Assembly (NCBI GenBank): GCA_013322215.1
Contig: JAAMEZ010000058.1
Location: 868,001-932,000 of the forward strand
Reading direction: 5' to 3'
DNA from: Martinezella rhizogenes
GTDB taxonomy: Bacteria > Pseudomonadota > Alphaproteobacteria > Rhizobiales > Rhizobiaceae
Length of the DNA stretch: 64,000 nt
Under the pieces are notes generated by a model, which saw only the letters and a list, made by a program, of their open reading frames with translations, searched no databases and had not been told where the DNA came from. The position numbers were made by a program, and so were the translations under genes. How positions within the stretch are numbered: the first letter of the stretch is position 1; each line of letters begins with the position of its first letter. Below, in pieces: positions 24,470-32,814 of this stretch.

Positions 24470-25948
24470 ATGACCGTCAACGCAAACGTCGTCGCCATTC
24501 CCGCAGCCGAACCGGCCAAGGCACTTCGCGATTCGCGCCCGCTTCGCCTGATCACCTGCGGCAGCGTCGATGACGGCAAGTCCACGCTGATCGGCCGACT
24601 TCTCTGGGATACCAAAGCGGTCAAGGAAGACCAGGCCGCCACGCTCCAGCGCGATTCCACCGGCAAGCAGAACGATCTCGGCCTGCCCGACTTCGCATTG
24701 CTGCTCGATGGCCTCCAGGCCGAGCGCGAACAGGGCATCACCATCGATGTCGCCTATCGCTATTTCTCGACCGATAAGCGCTCCTTCATCGTCGCCGATA
24801 CGCCCGGCCACGAGCAATATACCCGCAACATGGCAACCGGCGCCTCGACCGCCGATCTCGCCGTGCTGCTGGTCGATGCGCGCATGGGCATCCTCGAACA
24901 GACCCGCCGGCACGCGACCATCGCCTCGCTGCTCGGCATCAAGCAGTTCGTGCTCGCCATCAACAAGATCGACCTGACGAATTACGACCGCGCCGGTTTC
25001 GAGAAGATTTCCAACGACTTCCGCGAATTCGCGCTGTCGCTCGGCGTCAAGCAGATCACCGCCATTCCGATGTCGGCGCTGAAGGGCGAAAACGTCGTCT
25101 ATTCCGGCCAGGCTGCCATGCCGTGGTACACTGGCCCGACGCTGGTCGAGACGCTGGAACTCGCGACCGTGCGCTCGGCGCAGACGGTCGGTTTCCGTCT
25201 TTCGGTGCAGCGCGTCTCCCGCCCTGGCGAGAGCTTTCGCGGCTATCAGGGCACGGTCGCTGGCGGCTCGGTGAAGCCGGGCGACAGCGTCATGATCCTG
25301 CCGTCGGGCATGGTCGCCAACGTCTCGAAGATCGTAACCTTCGATCTCGTACGCAACGCGGCTGTTGCCGGCGACGCCATCACGCTCGTTCTTGACCGCC
25401 AGGTGGATGTGTCGCGCGGCGACATGATTGTCGCCATCGATAGCCAGCCGCAGACAGGCCTCTCCTTCGACGCCCAGATCGTTGCGCTGCAGCCGGAAGG
25501 CATTGAGCCGGGCAAGCGCTACTGGCTGAAGAGCGGCAGCCGCCGCCAGCGCGTCCAGGTACAGCCGATCGCCCAGCTTGAATTGAAGACCGGCGCATGG
25601 GCACCGGCGCAGGCGCTCTGGATGAACGCCATCGGCAAGGTTCGCCTGACCTTCGACGAAAGCGCCATCTTCGACCCCTATGAGCAGAACCGCTCGACCG
25701 GCTCCTTCATCCTGATCGACCCCGAAAGCAACAACACGGTTGCCGGCGGCATGATCACTGGCAAGCGCTCCGATCTCGGCGGCATCCACAAGGATGGCCA
25801 GCGGGTTCTCCTGTCCCTGCCGGCCGATCTCGCCGAGCAGATCATGGCAAGCGAGCTCTTCGTCAGCCGCCGTGATGAAACGGATGTGCGCCGCGTCACC
25901 GCCGCGCAGGCAGCGGAAATCTGGGCGAATGCGGCAAGCGACATCTGA
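24470..25948 (+). CDS. cysN: Sulfate adenylyltransferase subunit 1 (GTPase)
   Basis: A 492-residue GTPase that drives ATP sulfurylase with CysD. The GTP motifs are GSVDDGKSTLIG (G1), DTPGHEQY (G3) and NKIDL (G4), followed by elongation-factor-like beta-barrel domains. The length shows no C-terminal CysC kinase domain, unlike the NodQ/CysNC fusions of some rhizobia, so the pathway goes through APS directly to CysH. The ATG at 24470, one base after the cysD stop, is preferred over an internal overlap with cysD. Confidence 0.95.
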   Translation: MTVNANVVAIPAAEPAKALRDSRPLRLITCGSVDDGKSTLIGRLLWDTKAVKEDQAATLQRDSTGKQNDLGLPDFALLLDGLQAEREQGITIDVAYRYFSTDKRSFIVADTPGHEQYTRNMATGASTADLAVLLVDARMGILEQTRRHATIASLLGIKQFVLAINKIDLTNYDRAGFEKISNDFREFALSLGVKQITAIPMSALKGENVVYSGQAAMPWYTGPTLVETLELATVRSAQTVGFRLSVQRVSRPGESFRGYQGTVAGGSVKPGDSVMILPSGMVANVSKIVTFDLVRNAAVAGDAITLVLDRQVDVSRGDMIVAIDSQPQTGLSFDAQIVALQPEGIEPGKRYWLKSGSRRQRVQVQPIAQLELKTGAWAPAQALWMNAIGKVRLTFDESAIFDPYEQNRSTGSFILIDPESNNTVAGGMITGKRSDLGGIHKDGQRVLLSLPADLAEQIMASELFVSRRDETDVRRVTAAQAAEIWANAASDI

Positions 25949-25970
25949 TCGCTACTGCGTCTGAAAAGTA

Positions 25971-26000
25971 AGGCGGCGGGCTCGGCTCAGCCGCCTTTTT
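25971..26000 (+). terminator. Intrinsic terminator of the cys genes
   Basis: AGGCGGC (25971-25977) pairs with GCCGCCT (25990-25996) around a 12-base loop, followed by a T-run. It lies 22 bases after the cysN stop codon. Confidence 0.8.
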
Positions 26001-26041
26001 CATTTGGAGAAGCCGCTCTGAGCGAAAGCTTGGTGATGTGC

Positions 26042-26341
26042 TTAGAGGCTCGCGACAACGGCAGCCAGCGTTGCCATGCGAGCTTCATCGCGCTTGTAGA
26101 AAATCCACTGTTTGATGCGCTTCGGCCGCACCAGGCCGGCTTGCACCAGAATGCGCATGTGCTCGCTCAGCGTTGCCTGGGATATTTTCAGCTTCTCGGC
26201 AATGAGGAGCGCACAGACGCCATCCTCCACAAGATCGCCGTCGAGCTGCGGCGCAAAATGGGCACACGGATCCTTCAGCCAGCGCAGAATGGTGAGACGG
26301 CGTTCGTTGGCCAAAGCCTTGATGAGATCGAGCTCTTGCAT
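26042..26341 (-). CDS. ArsR/SmtB family transcriptional regulator
   Basis: A 99-residue winged-helix regulator. The core is LIKALANERRLTILRWLKD and the recognition region VCALLIAEKLKISQATLSEHMRILVQAGLV, followed by the wing IKQWIFYKRDE. Cysteines C26 and C43 are present; C43 lies just before the HTH (the ELCVC-like position), so metal or thiol sensing is possible but not shown. It is divergent from a PLP-dependent dehydratase with a palindrome in the 49-base gap, so it probably regulates itself and that gene. Confidence 0.86.
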   Translation of the reverse strand: MQELDLIKALANERRLTILRWLKDPCAHFAPQLDGDLVEDGVCALLIAEKLKISQATLSEHMRILVQAGLVRPKRIKQWIFYKRDEARMATLAAVVASL

Positions 26342-26347
26342 TTCGTC

Positions 26348-26367
26348 ACTTTGCTAAGTAACAAAGT
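26348..26367. promoter_or_regulatory. Candidate operator between arsR-type gene and dehydratase
   Basis: ACTTTG (26348-26353) and CAAAGT (26362-26367) form an inverted repeat with an 8-base AT-rich centre between the two divergent starts. It is the only good dyad in the 49-base gap and is the natural candidate for ArsR-family binding. Confidence 0.5.
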
Positions 26368-26390
26368 TATTGTCAACTTCCGTCTGCGAG

Positions 26391-27341
26391 ATGCCAATGC
26401 TTTCCGACACGATGATCATCCCCGCCCGCATTGCAGAGACCGAAAAGCGGATCCGCCCGCATATCCGCCACACGCCGGTTCTGCATTCGGACCTGGCGGA
26501 TTTCGGCCTTGCTCCGGGTTATCTCGGCTTCAAACTTGAATTTCTGCAACATTCCGGCTCATTCAAGGCGCGCGGCGCCTTTTCCAGTCTGCTCGGCAGA
26601 GATGTGCCGGCGGCCGGTGTCGTTGCGGCCTCCGGCGGCAATCATGGTGCGGCAGTCGCTTATGCAGCGATGCGGCTCGGCATTCCCGCAACGATCTTCG
26701 TGCCGAGTGTGACCTCGCCGGCCAAGGCCGAGCGTATCCGCGGCTATGGTGCGAACCTGATCATCGGCGGGGAACGCTATGCCGATGCGCTTGCCGCCAG
26801 CCAGCATTGGGTGGAGGAGCGCGGCGCCATGGCGATCCACGCCTATGACCAGCCCGAGACCTTGCTTGGGCAAGGGACAATCGGGGTCGAGATCGAGGCG
26901 GATATTCCTGATATCGATACGCTGCTGGTCGCGGTCGGTGGCGGCGGACTGATTGGCGGCATCGCTGCCTGGTTTCAAGGCCGCGTCCGGGTCGTTGCCG
27001 TCGAGCCGGAAGGCGCACCGACACTCTGGCAAGCCTTCGAGGCAGGGCACCCCGTCGATGCTCCCGCCGGCAGCATCGCCGCCGATTCACTGGCGCCAAA
27101 ACGCGTCGGCGAGCTCATGTTTCCGATCGCCCGGGCCTACGCACAACGCCCCGTGCTGGTCACCGATGATGAGATCCGCCAAGCGCAGGAGGCTTTGTGG
27201 GATCGGTTGAGAATCGTCGCTGAACCCGGTGGCGCAACGGCCTTTGCCGCGCTGTTTGCCGGCAAATATATCCCGGCCCCGGGCGAGCGTGTGGCCGTGC
27301 TGCTTTGCGGCGCCAACACGACCGCTGTTCGATTTGACTGA
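26391..27341 (+). CDS. Threonine/serine dehydratase-like PLP enzyme
   Basis: A PLP fold-type II enzyme of about 316 residues. The Schiff-base lysine is in HSGSFKARGAF, the phosphate/substrate loop in ASGGNHGAAVAYA, and the glycine loop in VGGGGLIGGIAAW. It most likely deaminates threonine or serine to a 2-oxo acid, but racemases and related lyases share these motifs. No regulatory ACT domain is present, so it is a catabolic-type rather than IlvA-type enzyme. ATGs at 26391 and 26397 are both possible; the second has GCGAG at better spacing. It is divergent from the ArsR-type regulator. Confidence 0.84.
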   Translation: MPMLSDTMIIPARIAETEKRIRPHIRHTPVLHSDLADFGLAPGYLGFKLEFLQHSGSFKARGAFSSLLGRDVPAAGVVAASGGNHGAAVAYAAMRLGIPATIFVPSVTSPAKAERIRGYGANLIIGGERYADALAASQHWVEERGAMAIHAYDQPETLLGQGTIGVEIEADIPDIDTLLVAVGGGGLIGGIAAWFQGRVRVVAVEPEGAPTLWQAFEAGHPVDAPAGSIAADSLAPKRVGELMFPIARAYAQRPVLVTDDEIRQAQEALWDRLRIVAEPGGATAFAALFAGKYIPAPGERVAVLLCGANTTAVRFD

Positions 27342-27396
27342 AACCGCTCCCCGGTTCGCTGGAACTAGCCTCGGAACGATCGTCCGAGGCTGCCGG

Positions 27397-28455
27397 TCAA
27401 TGCAATATCTCGCCAAGCGCCGCCACCAGCCGATCGCATTCCTCATCCGTGCCGATGCTGATGCGCAGGAAGTCGCCGATACGCTCCGCCGAAAACCGTC
27501 TTATCAAAATCCCCCTGCTCCGCAGCTCCGCCGCAAGCTCCGCACCTGCCCGGTTCGGATGCCGGGCGAACAGAAAATTGGCGGATGACGGGAGGACGTG
27601 AAAACCGAGCGCCTTGAGCGCGGCGGCCAGCCGTTGCCGGCTAGCGATGATCATGGCACGATGACGCTCGAACCAGTCCCGATCCTTCCAGGCGGCGACG
27701 GCGCCGGCCAAAGCGAGCCGGTCGAGAGGATAGGAATTGAAGCTGTCCTTGACCCTTTCCAAAGCCTCGATGAGCGGCCGCTGGCCGACAGCGAAACCGA
27801 CACGCAAACCGGCAAGTCCGCGCGATTTCGACAGGGTCTGGATCACCAAGAGGTTCGGATATGTCCGAACAAGCGGAACAGCGCTCTCCCCGCCGAAATC
27901 GACATAGGCTTCATCGATCACCACAACCTGATCGGGATGATCCCTAAGAAGGCTCTCGATATCAGCCAGAGGCAGGCCGATGCCTGTGGGCGCGTTAGGA
28001 TTGGGCAGGATGATCGCGCCGCAGGGCTGGCGATAGTCATCGACGCGGACACACATCTCGGCATCGACCGGGACCTGCTGGAACCGAACGCCAAAGAGGC
28101 GGCAGTAGGTTGGATAGAAGCTGTAAGTGATGTCGGGGAAAAGCAGGGGCTCTTCGTGATTCAAGAGTGCCTGGAAGGTATGAGCCAGAACCTCGTCCGA
28201 TCCATTGCCGACGAAGACCTCATCCTTGTCGAGCCCAAAGCTCTCAGCGATCGCGACGCGCAGTTCCCGCGCCGTCGGGTCCGGATAGAGGCGAAGCGTA
28301 TCGGACGTGGCCTTCGAGATCGCCTCCAGGGCAAGCGGCGAAGGACCGTAGGGGCTCTCATTGGTGTTGAGCTTGGTTATCCCGCCCGCGGTAGGCTGCT
28401 CGCCGGCGACATAGGGGGTCAAGGAATGAACAATCGGGCTCCAGAAGCGGCTCAT
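27397..28455 (-). CDS. hisC: Histidinol-phosphate aminotransferase-like enzyme
   Basis: A 352-residue class I/II PLP aminotransferase of the HisC family. Recognisable parts are KLNTNESPYGPSP, VFVGNGSDEVL, PNPNAPTG, VIDEAYVDFGG and the Schiff-base lysine in TLSKSRGLAGLRVGF, with the phosphate-binding arginine. The ATG at 28455 with GGAAAT upstream is preferred over an upstream TTG. It is not near other his genes; many rhizobia carry several HisC paralogues, some with broad aromatic specificity, so the substrate is not certain. Confidence 0.88.
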   Translation of the reverse strand: MSRFWSPIVHSLTPYVAGEQPTAGGITKLNTNESPYGPSPLALEAISKATSDTLRLYPDPTARELRVAIAESFGLDKDEVFVGNGSDEVLAHTFQALLNHEEPLLFPDITYSFYPTYCRLFGVRFQQVPVDAEMCVRVDDYRQPCGAIILPNPNAPTGIGLPLADIESLLRDHPDQVVVIDEAYVDFGGESAVPLVRTYPNLLVIQTLSKSRGLAGLRVGFAVGQRPLIEALERVKDSFNSYPLDRLALAGAVAAWKDRDWFERHRAMIIASRQRLAAALKALGFHVLPSSANFLFARHPNRAGAELAAELRSRGILIRRFSAERIGDFLRISIGTDEECDRLVAALGEILH

Positions 28456-28567
28456 CGTGATTTCCAAATTTGGCGGTTACTGGCGGATTTGATATCGCGT
28501 GCTTCAATTTTTAGGGCTTGCCGTCACGGATGCCACCGTAGAACGGTATCTTTTGGCTCAGTGCGGA

Positions 28568-29035
28568 CTATTCGGTTGACTCGCTTTGAGGCATGGCCGG
28601 AAACAAAAGCTCTACCGGATAAGGGAGAGCGAGCTTAGGCATCTCATCGAAGGCGGTGTATTTCAAGCTGGCCGTCTCGGTATCGGTAAACCCGCCAGGT
28701 TCCCCACTTGTCGTGCATTTGAACAGGACGACCAGATACTCAACCTGATCTCCATTCGGATAGGTGTAGCGAAACTCCTGGCCGCCAAACACCGCCAGAA
28801 TTTCCGATCGAATGACCCGCAGGCCCGTTTCTTCAAGAACCTCACGTTCTATTGCCTGCTGCGGCGTTTCACCCAATTCAATTGCACCGGCGGGCAGACT
28901 CCAGCCTTCGCCCGACGACTTCTCCTGGAGAAGTAACCGTCCCATTTCATCTGAAATGACCGCCGCGACACTTGGCAAAATGATGAGTTGAGGCCCCACT
29001 TTTGAGCGTAGTGACTTTATGCAATCTAACGACAT
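28568..29035 (-). CDS. Nudix hydrolase
   Basis: A 155-residue Nudix-fold hydrolase. The Nudix box is complete: GAIELGETPQQAIEREVLEETGL matches G-x5-E-x7-R-E-U-x-E-E-x-G-U, giving the metal-binding glutamates (motif given in parts here: GAIELGE and REVLEETGL). The preceding LLQEKSSGEGWSLP is the usual substrate-strand region. It hydrolyses a nucleoside-diphosphate-linked compound; the substrate is not predictable. No operon partners. Confidence 0.87.
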   Translation of the reverse strand: MSLDCIKSLRSKVGPQLIILPSVAAVISDEMGRLLLQEKSSGEGWSLPAGAIELGETPQQAIEREVLEETGLRVIRSEILAVFGGQEFRYTYPNGDQVEYLVVLFKCTTSGEPGGFTDTETASLKYTAFDEMPKLALPYPVELLFPAMPQSESTE

Positions 29036-29100
29036 GGAGGCTCAGTAGGCAATTGAAGACACCATTACACCTTAAGGGGCTCACATCTGGCGTCAATGAC

Positions 29101-29140
29101 TGCAACCAAATCATGCGCCTTGCTTCATGATTTGGTTGCA
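29101..29140. repeat. 15-bp perfect inverted repeat overlapping the LysR stop codon
   Basis: TGCAACCAAATCATG (29101-29115) is perfectly complemented by CATGATTTGGTTGCA (29126-29140) around a 10-base loop. The right arm encodes the last residues (ATKS) of the LysR protein on the minus strand. The hairpin is far stronger than chance; there is no T-run on either side. Confidence 0.7.
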
Positions 29141-30048
29141 GTCGGCAAAACATCACAGCTCTTCGCGAAAAGCCGCTCGCTCAGAAAATCGACGAAAACC
29201 CGAACCTTGGGCGACATGTGGCGATTGGACGGCCAGAGCAGATGGAAGTGGCCGGGCTCGTCGATGAAATCATCGAGAACTGTCCGCAGCTTTCCTTCCG
29301 CAAGTGTACTGCGCACGAGAAAATCCGGCATGCAGCCGATGCCGAGGCCGGCGACCGTTGCGCCGCGCACCGCCTCCATATTGTTGCAGGAGAAGGCCGT
29401 CCGCATTCGCAGATCCAGCTCACCCTCCGACATTTTCAATGGCCAATCCTGCAGCTTGCCGCTGTTCGGGAAGCGAAACCGGATTGCCAGATGCTCGTTG
29501 AGATCGCGCGGGCAATCGGGAAGACCGAAGCGTTCGAGATAGCTGGGCGCTGCGCAGAGCAGCATCTGGAACGGCCGCAAGGTGCGCGATATCAGCCGCG
29601 AATCCGGCAGGTCGCCACTGCGGATCGCGACGTCGACCCCCTCCTCGATCATATCGACGATGCGGTCGTTGAAATCGATGTCGAGTTCGACTTCGGGATA
29701 ACGGGCGACGAATTCCGGCACGACGGGCAAAAGGAAGTGGTAGCTGACGATCGGCACGCTGACGCGCAGCCGCCCGCGTGGCACGGCGACCGCCTGCGCA
29801 AGCGAGGCCTGCGCATCGTCGAGATCGTCGAGCACCCGCCGGCAACGCTCGTGAAAGAGACGCCCCTCCTCGGTCAGCCGGATGCTGCGCGTGGACCGCT
29901 GCAGCAGCCGCACGCCAAGCTGATGCTCCAGATTGCTAACCGCCTTGCCGACGGCGGACGCCGAAAGACCGAGCACGCGCCCGGCGGCCGCGAAGCTGCC
30001 AAGATCCGCTGTGCGAACGAAGGCCGTCAAGCCGCTCAAACGATCCAT
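29125..30048 (-). CDS. LysR family transcriptional regulator
   Basis: A 307-residue LysR regulator. The HTH spans about 2-60 (MDRLSGLTAFVRTADLGSFA, then LSASAVGKAVSNLEHQLG), and the effector domain follows a PRGRLRVSVP linker, as in the CrgA/PecT-like branch. The ATG at 30048 gives the usual MDRLSGL start; 30060 is also open. It is divergent from an MFS exporter 180 bases away, a common regulator-efflux pairing, so that gene is the probable target. The last codons lie in a strong inverted repeat. Confidence 0.88.
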   Translation of the reverse strand: MDRLSGLTAFVRTADLGSFAAAGRVLGLSASAVGKAVSNLEHQLGVRLLQRSTRSIRLTEEGRLFHERCRRVLDDLDDAQASLAQAVAVPRGRLRVSVPIVSYHFLLPVVPEFVARYPEVELDIDFNDRIVDMIEEGVDVAIRSGDLPDSRLISRTLRPFQMLLCAAPSYLERFGLPDCPRDLNEHLAIRFRFPNSGKLQDWPLKMSEGELDLRMRTAFSCNNMEAVRGATVAGLGIGCMPDFLVRSTLAEGKLRTVLDDFIDEPGHFHLLWPSNRHMSPKVRVFVDFLSERLFAKSCDVLPTATKS

Positions 30049-30227
30049 GGCGCATTCCATTCGAGAGTTTTATTCCGGTATATATGGAAAACTAGCGCAA
30101 TTATCATCTGATTGCAGCAAATATATCCTGCTTGGGTCATTTGAAGCGCGCGGGCGCCGGCCTTTGGCCAGCAACACTCCCAGGATTGCCCGCCGCTTCC
30201 CCTTTGCTCGAACCTCACGGTAATCCG

Positions 30228-31790
30228 ATGACCTCTCCCCAGACAAAGGTCGCAAGTCCGACCGAAAAACTCTTCGTGCTCGTCGCCGTCTGCTGTGCGG
30301 CGGCGGCGATGCCGCTCACATTCACCGGCCCGGCCGTTGCCCTACCGGCCATCAGCCGCACGCTCGGCGGCAACCCGATCGCGCTCAACTGGGTCACCAA
30401 TGCCTTCATGCTGACCTTCGGCAGCTGCCTGATGGCATCGGGCGCGCTGGCGGACAGTTTTGGCCGGCGGCGCATTTTTCTGACCGGCGTCGGCTGCTTC
30501 GCGCTATTCTCCGCTGGATTGGCGCTCGCCGGCAACATCGTCTGCTTCGACATATTGCGCGCTCTACAAGGCCTTGGCGCCGCAGCCGCCTTTTCCGGCG
30601 GCATGGCCTCGCTGGCTCAGGAGTTCGACGGCACGGCGCGGATGCGGGCCTTCAGCATTGTCGGCTCCAGCTTCGGCGTCGGCCTCGCCTTCGGACCGAT
30701 CGCCTCCGGCCTGATGATCGATGCCTTCGGCTGGCCGTCTATCTTCATTCTCGTTGTTGCGCTGGCATTGCTCGCACTTGGCCTCGGCGCCTGCTTTCTG
30801 CGCGAATCCAGAGATCCCGATGCGGCAGGGCTGGATTGGCCAGGCGCGCTGAGCTTCACGCTCGCCTTGACGCTCTTTACCTATGGCGTGCTGCGCGCGC
30901 CGGAAACCGGCTGGAGCGATCTGCTCGTCATCGCCCTGCTGGTCGGCGCTGCATTGCTCTTTCTCGCCTTCGGTATCATCGAGCGCGTCGTGAAGCGACC
31001 GATGCTGGATCTCAGTCTGTTTCGCTATCCGCGTTTCGTCGGCGTGCAGCTTCTGGCGGCCGCACCCGCCTATGCCTTCGTCGTGCTGCTGATCCTGCTG
31101 CCCGTGCGTTTCGTCGGCATAGAGGGCATGAGCGAGATCGCCGCCGGGCGCATGATGGTCGCGCTCTCGGCGCCACTGCTCATCCTGCCCATCGTCGCCG
31201 GGCTTCTGACGCGCTGGTTCAGCCCTGCAACGATCTGCGGCACAGGCCTCATCATCTCGGCGGCAGGCCTTTTCTGGCTCAGCCACTTTACCACCGGTTC
31301 GGCCCCAGCCGCTCTCATCGGTCCGCTGCTAACGATCGGCGTCGGCATCAGCCTGCCCTGGGGGCTGATGGACGGGCTTGCCGTCAGCGTCGTTCCCAAG
31401 GAGCGGGCCGGCATGGCAACCGGCATCTTCAGCACCACCCGCGTCGCCGGCGAAGGTGTCGCGCTTGCAATCGTCAGCGCCATCCTCTCCGCCTTCATTC
31501 AATCGAACCTCGGCGCAGCCGCTGGTGAGCACGCCGCGATGGCTGCACAGCAGCTCGTGACAGGCAATCTGACCGCCGCGACGTCGAATGTACCGGCGAT
31601 CGGGCATGACGCTCTCATTCAGGGTTATGGTGACGCCTTCAGTGCGCTACTCTGGCTTCTGACCGCCATCACCGTTCTGACAGCCGTCGTCGTCTTTTCC
31701 TTCCTCGGCCGCTCGTCATCGACCGCCGCCGCAGAAGATGCGGAACAATTGCAAGAGGACGAAGATACGCTCCGCGTATCGAAAGCTTAA
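30228..31790 (+). CDS. MFS transporter, DHA2 (14-TM) family
   Basis: A 520-residue drug exporter-like protein with about 14 hydrophobic segments. TM1 is VLVAVCCAAAAMPLTFTG, followed by the family-typical ALPAISRTLGG and LNWVTNAFMLTFGSCLMASGALADSFGRRRIF (motif A is GALADSFGRRR). Motif C-like glycines occur in SSFGVGLAFGPIASG. The ATG at 30228 was chosen because the sequence upstream lacks membrane or family features. It is probably controlled by the divergent LysR gene and exports small toxic organics; substrate unknown. Confidence 0.87.
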   Translation: MTSPQTKVASPTEKLFVLVAVCCAAAAMPLTFTGPAVALPAISRTLGGNPIALNWVTNAFMLTFGSCLMASGALADSFGRRRIFLTGVGCFALFSAGLALAGNIVCFDILRALQGLGAAAAFSGGMASLAQEFDGTARMRAFSIVGSSFGVGLAFGPIASGLMIDAFGWPSIFILVVALALLALGLGACFLRESRDPDAAGLDWPGALSFTLALTLFTYGVLRAPETGWSDLLVIALLVGAALLFLAFGIIERVVKRPMLDLSLFRYPRFVGVQLLAAAPAYAFVVLLILLPVRFVGIEGMSEIAAGRMMVALSAPLLILPIVAGLLTRWFSPATICGTGLIISAAGLFWLSHFTTGSAPAALIGPLLTIGVGISLPWGLMDGLAVSVVPKERAGMATGIFSTTRVAGEGVALAIVSAILSAFIQSNLGAAAGEHAAMAAQQLVTGNLTAATSNVPAIGHDALIQGYGDAFSALLWLLTAITVLTAVVVFSFLGRSSSTAAAEDAEQLQEDEDTLRVSKA

Positions 31791-31801
31791 GCAGCACTGA
31801 T

Positions 31802-31829
31802 GACTGGCTGGGCAATTTTCCGGCCAGTC
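31802..31829 (+). terminator. Stem-loop after the MFS gene
   Basis: GACTGGC (31802-31808) pairs with GCCAGTC (31823-31829) around a 14-base loop, beginning 11 bases after the stop codon. A probable 3' hairpin or weak terminator; no T-run follows. Confidence 0.4.
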
Positions 31830-32011
31830 CGACCATCGTCGGCGGCATAGCAACAAGGCGAATCGAAGGCCGGGCACGGCCGAAAATCCTACCGCGTCGC
31901 AACAGAATATTTCGAAACCACATAAAATGTGCGCACCAGATCCATGCGCGAACGATCTTCGCAGCGGCATCAGACTGGCGTTTATATTCACCGCTGCTAT
32001 ATCATATCCCC

Positions 32012-32377
32012 ATGATATCAGACCGGTTTTTGAAGATTATAGCCTGGACCTATATTGCGACGCTCATCGGCGTGACCTTTGCGCATCTCAATTGGCAGGC
32101 GACGTTCGGCAATCCGTTCGATATCTTTCGCGCCGCCGCACTCTGCATAGCAGGAATGCTTGCCCGGCTCGCCTACCCGCAATCTCCCTCCTTCACCTGC
32201 CTATTGATGATTGGCAGCGTGCTGCTGCTTTCCGTGTCGCATTTGCTGGCAAACGGCAATTTTGGCTCGACGCTCGACATCATCGTCGGCATGACCAGCG
32301 GGCTCTGGGGCATTATGATCGGCTCGATGCTGAGCAAACTCATCATCACGGCCTCCAAGCGACCAGCCTCATACTAA
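32012..32377 (+). CDS. Hypothetical small inner-membrane protein
   Basis: A 121-residue protein with four hydrophobic stretches at about 7-26, 37-52, 60-80 and 87-108. It has no motif I can name with confidence, although the layout recalls VanZ-like or uncharacterised four-helix proteins. The ATG at 32012 begins MISDRFLKIIAWTYI. It is separated from its neighbours and followed by the AT-rich region before ropA. Confidence 0.6.
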   Translation: MISDRFLKIIAWTYIATLIGVTFAHLNWQATFGNPFDIFRAAALCIAGMLARLAYPQSPSFTCLLMIGSVLLLSVSHLLANGNFGSTLDIIVGMTSGLWGIMIGSMLSKLIITASKRPASY

Positions 32378-32814
32378 CCATACCGCAAGAGCCAGCGATC
32401 GCTCGAATATACACCCCTCAGCTGCCGCGGGAGGGTGATGATCGCCGTATAAACAATCAAATGGGCAATTGCGTCTGGCTGACCGCGTGACGATAAATAT
32501 TATCAACTAATATTCGAATAAAATAAAACTCCATATTCTACCCCAAAATGACTATTCGGCAGCCAATATTATGCAGTACTTACCATCTTTGTTTGTATAT
32601 GTTGCTTTCTTGCAACTAAAACTTAAATTTCACGAAAAAGTCATCTGCAGAAAAATATATCATATAACTTTGCAGGAATTCGTCTTTAATGGCGACCAGA
32701 AGCGGGTGGGGCCCGTTTCTCCCGAGTCGGGGTTTTTAAACAGGGATAGGGTTAAGGCACGTCGATTTTTCGGCGCGATTGCCTGTGCCCAATCTATATT
32801 GGATTGGAGTATTT
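32378..32814. other. AT-rich upstream region of ropA
   Basis: A 437-base gap, notably AT-rich at about 32490-32690 compared with the flanking genes. Such a region upstream of an abundant porin gene is likely to hold its promoter and possibly an UP element or regulator sites. I could not fix a -35/-10 pair. No credible gene is seen. Confidence 0.4.
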
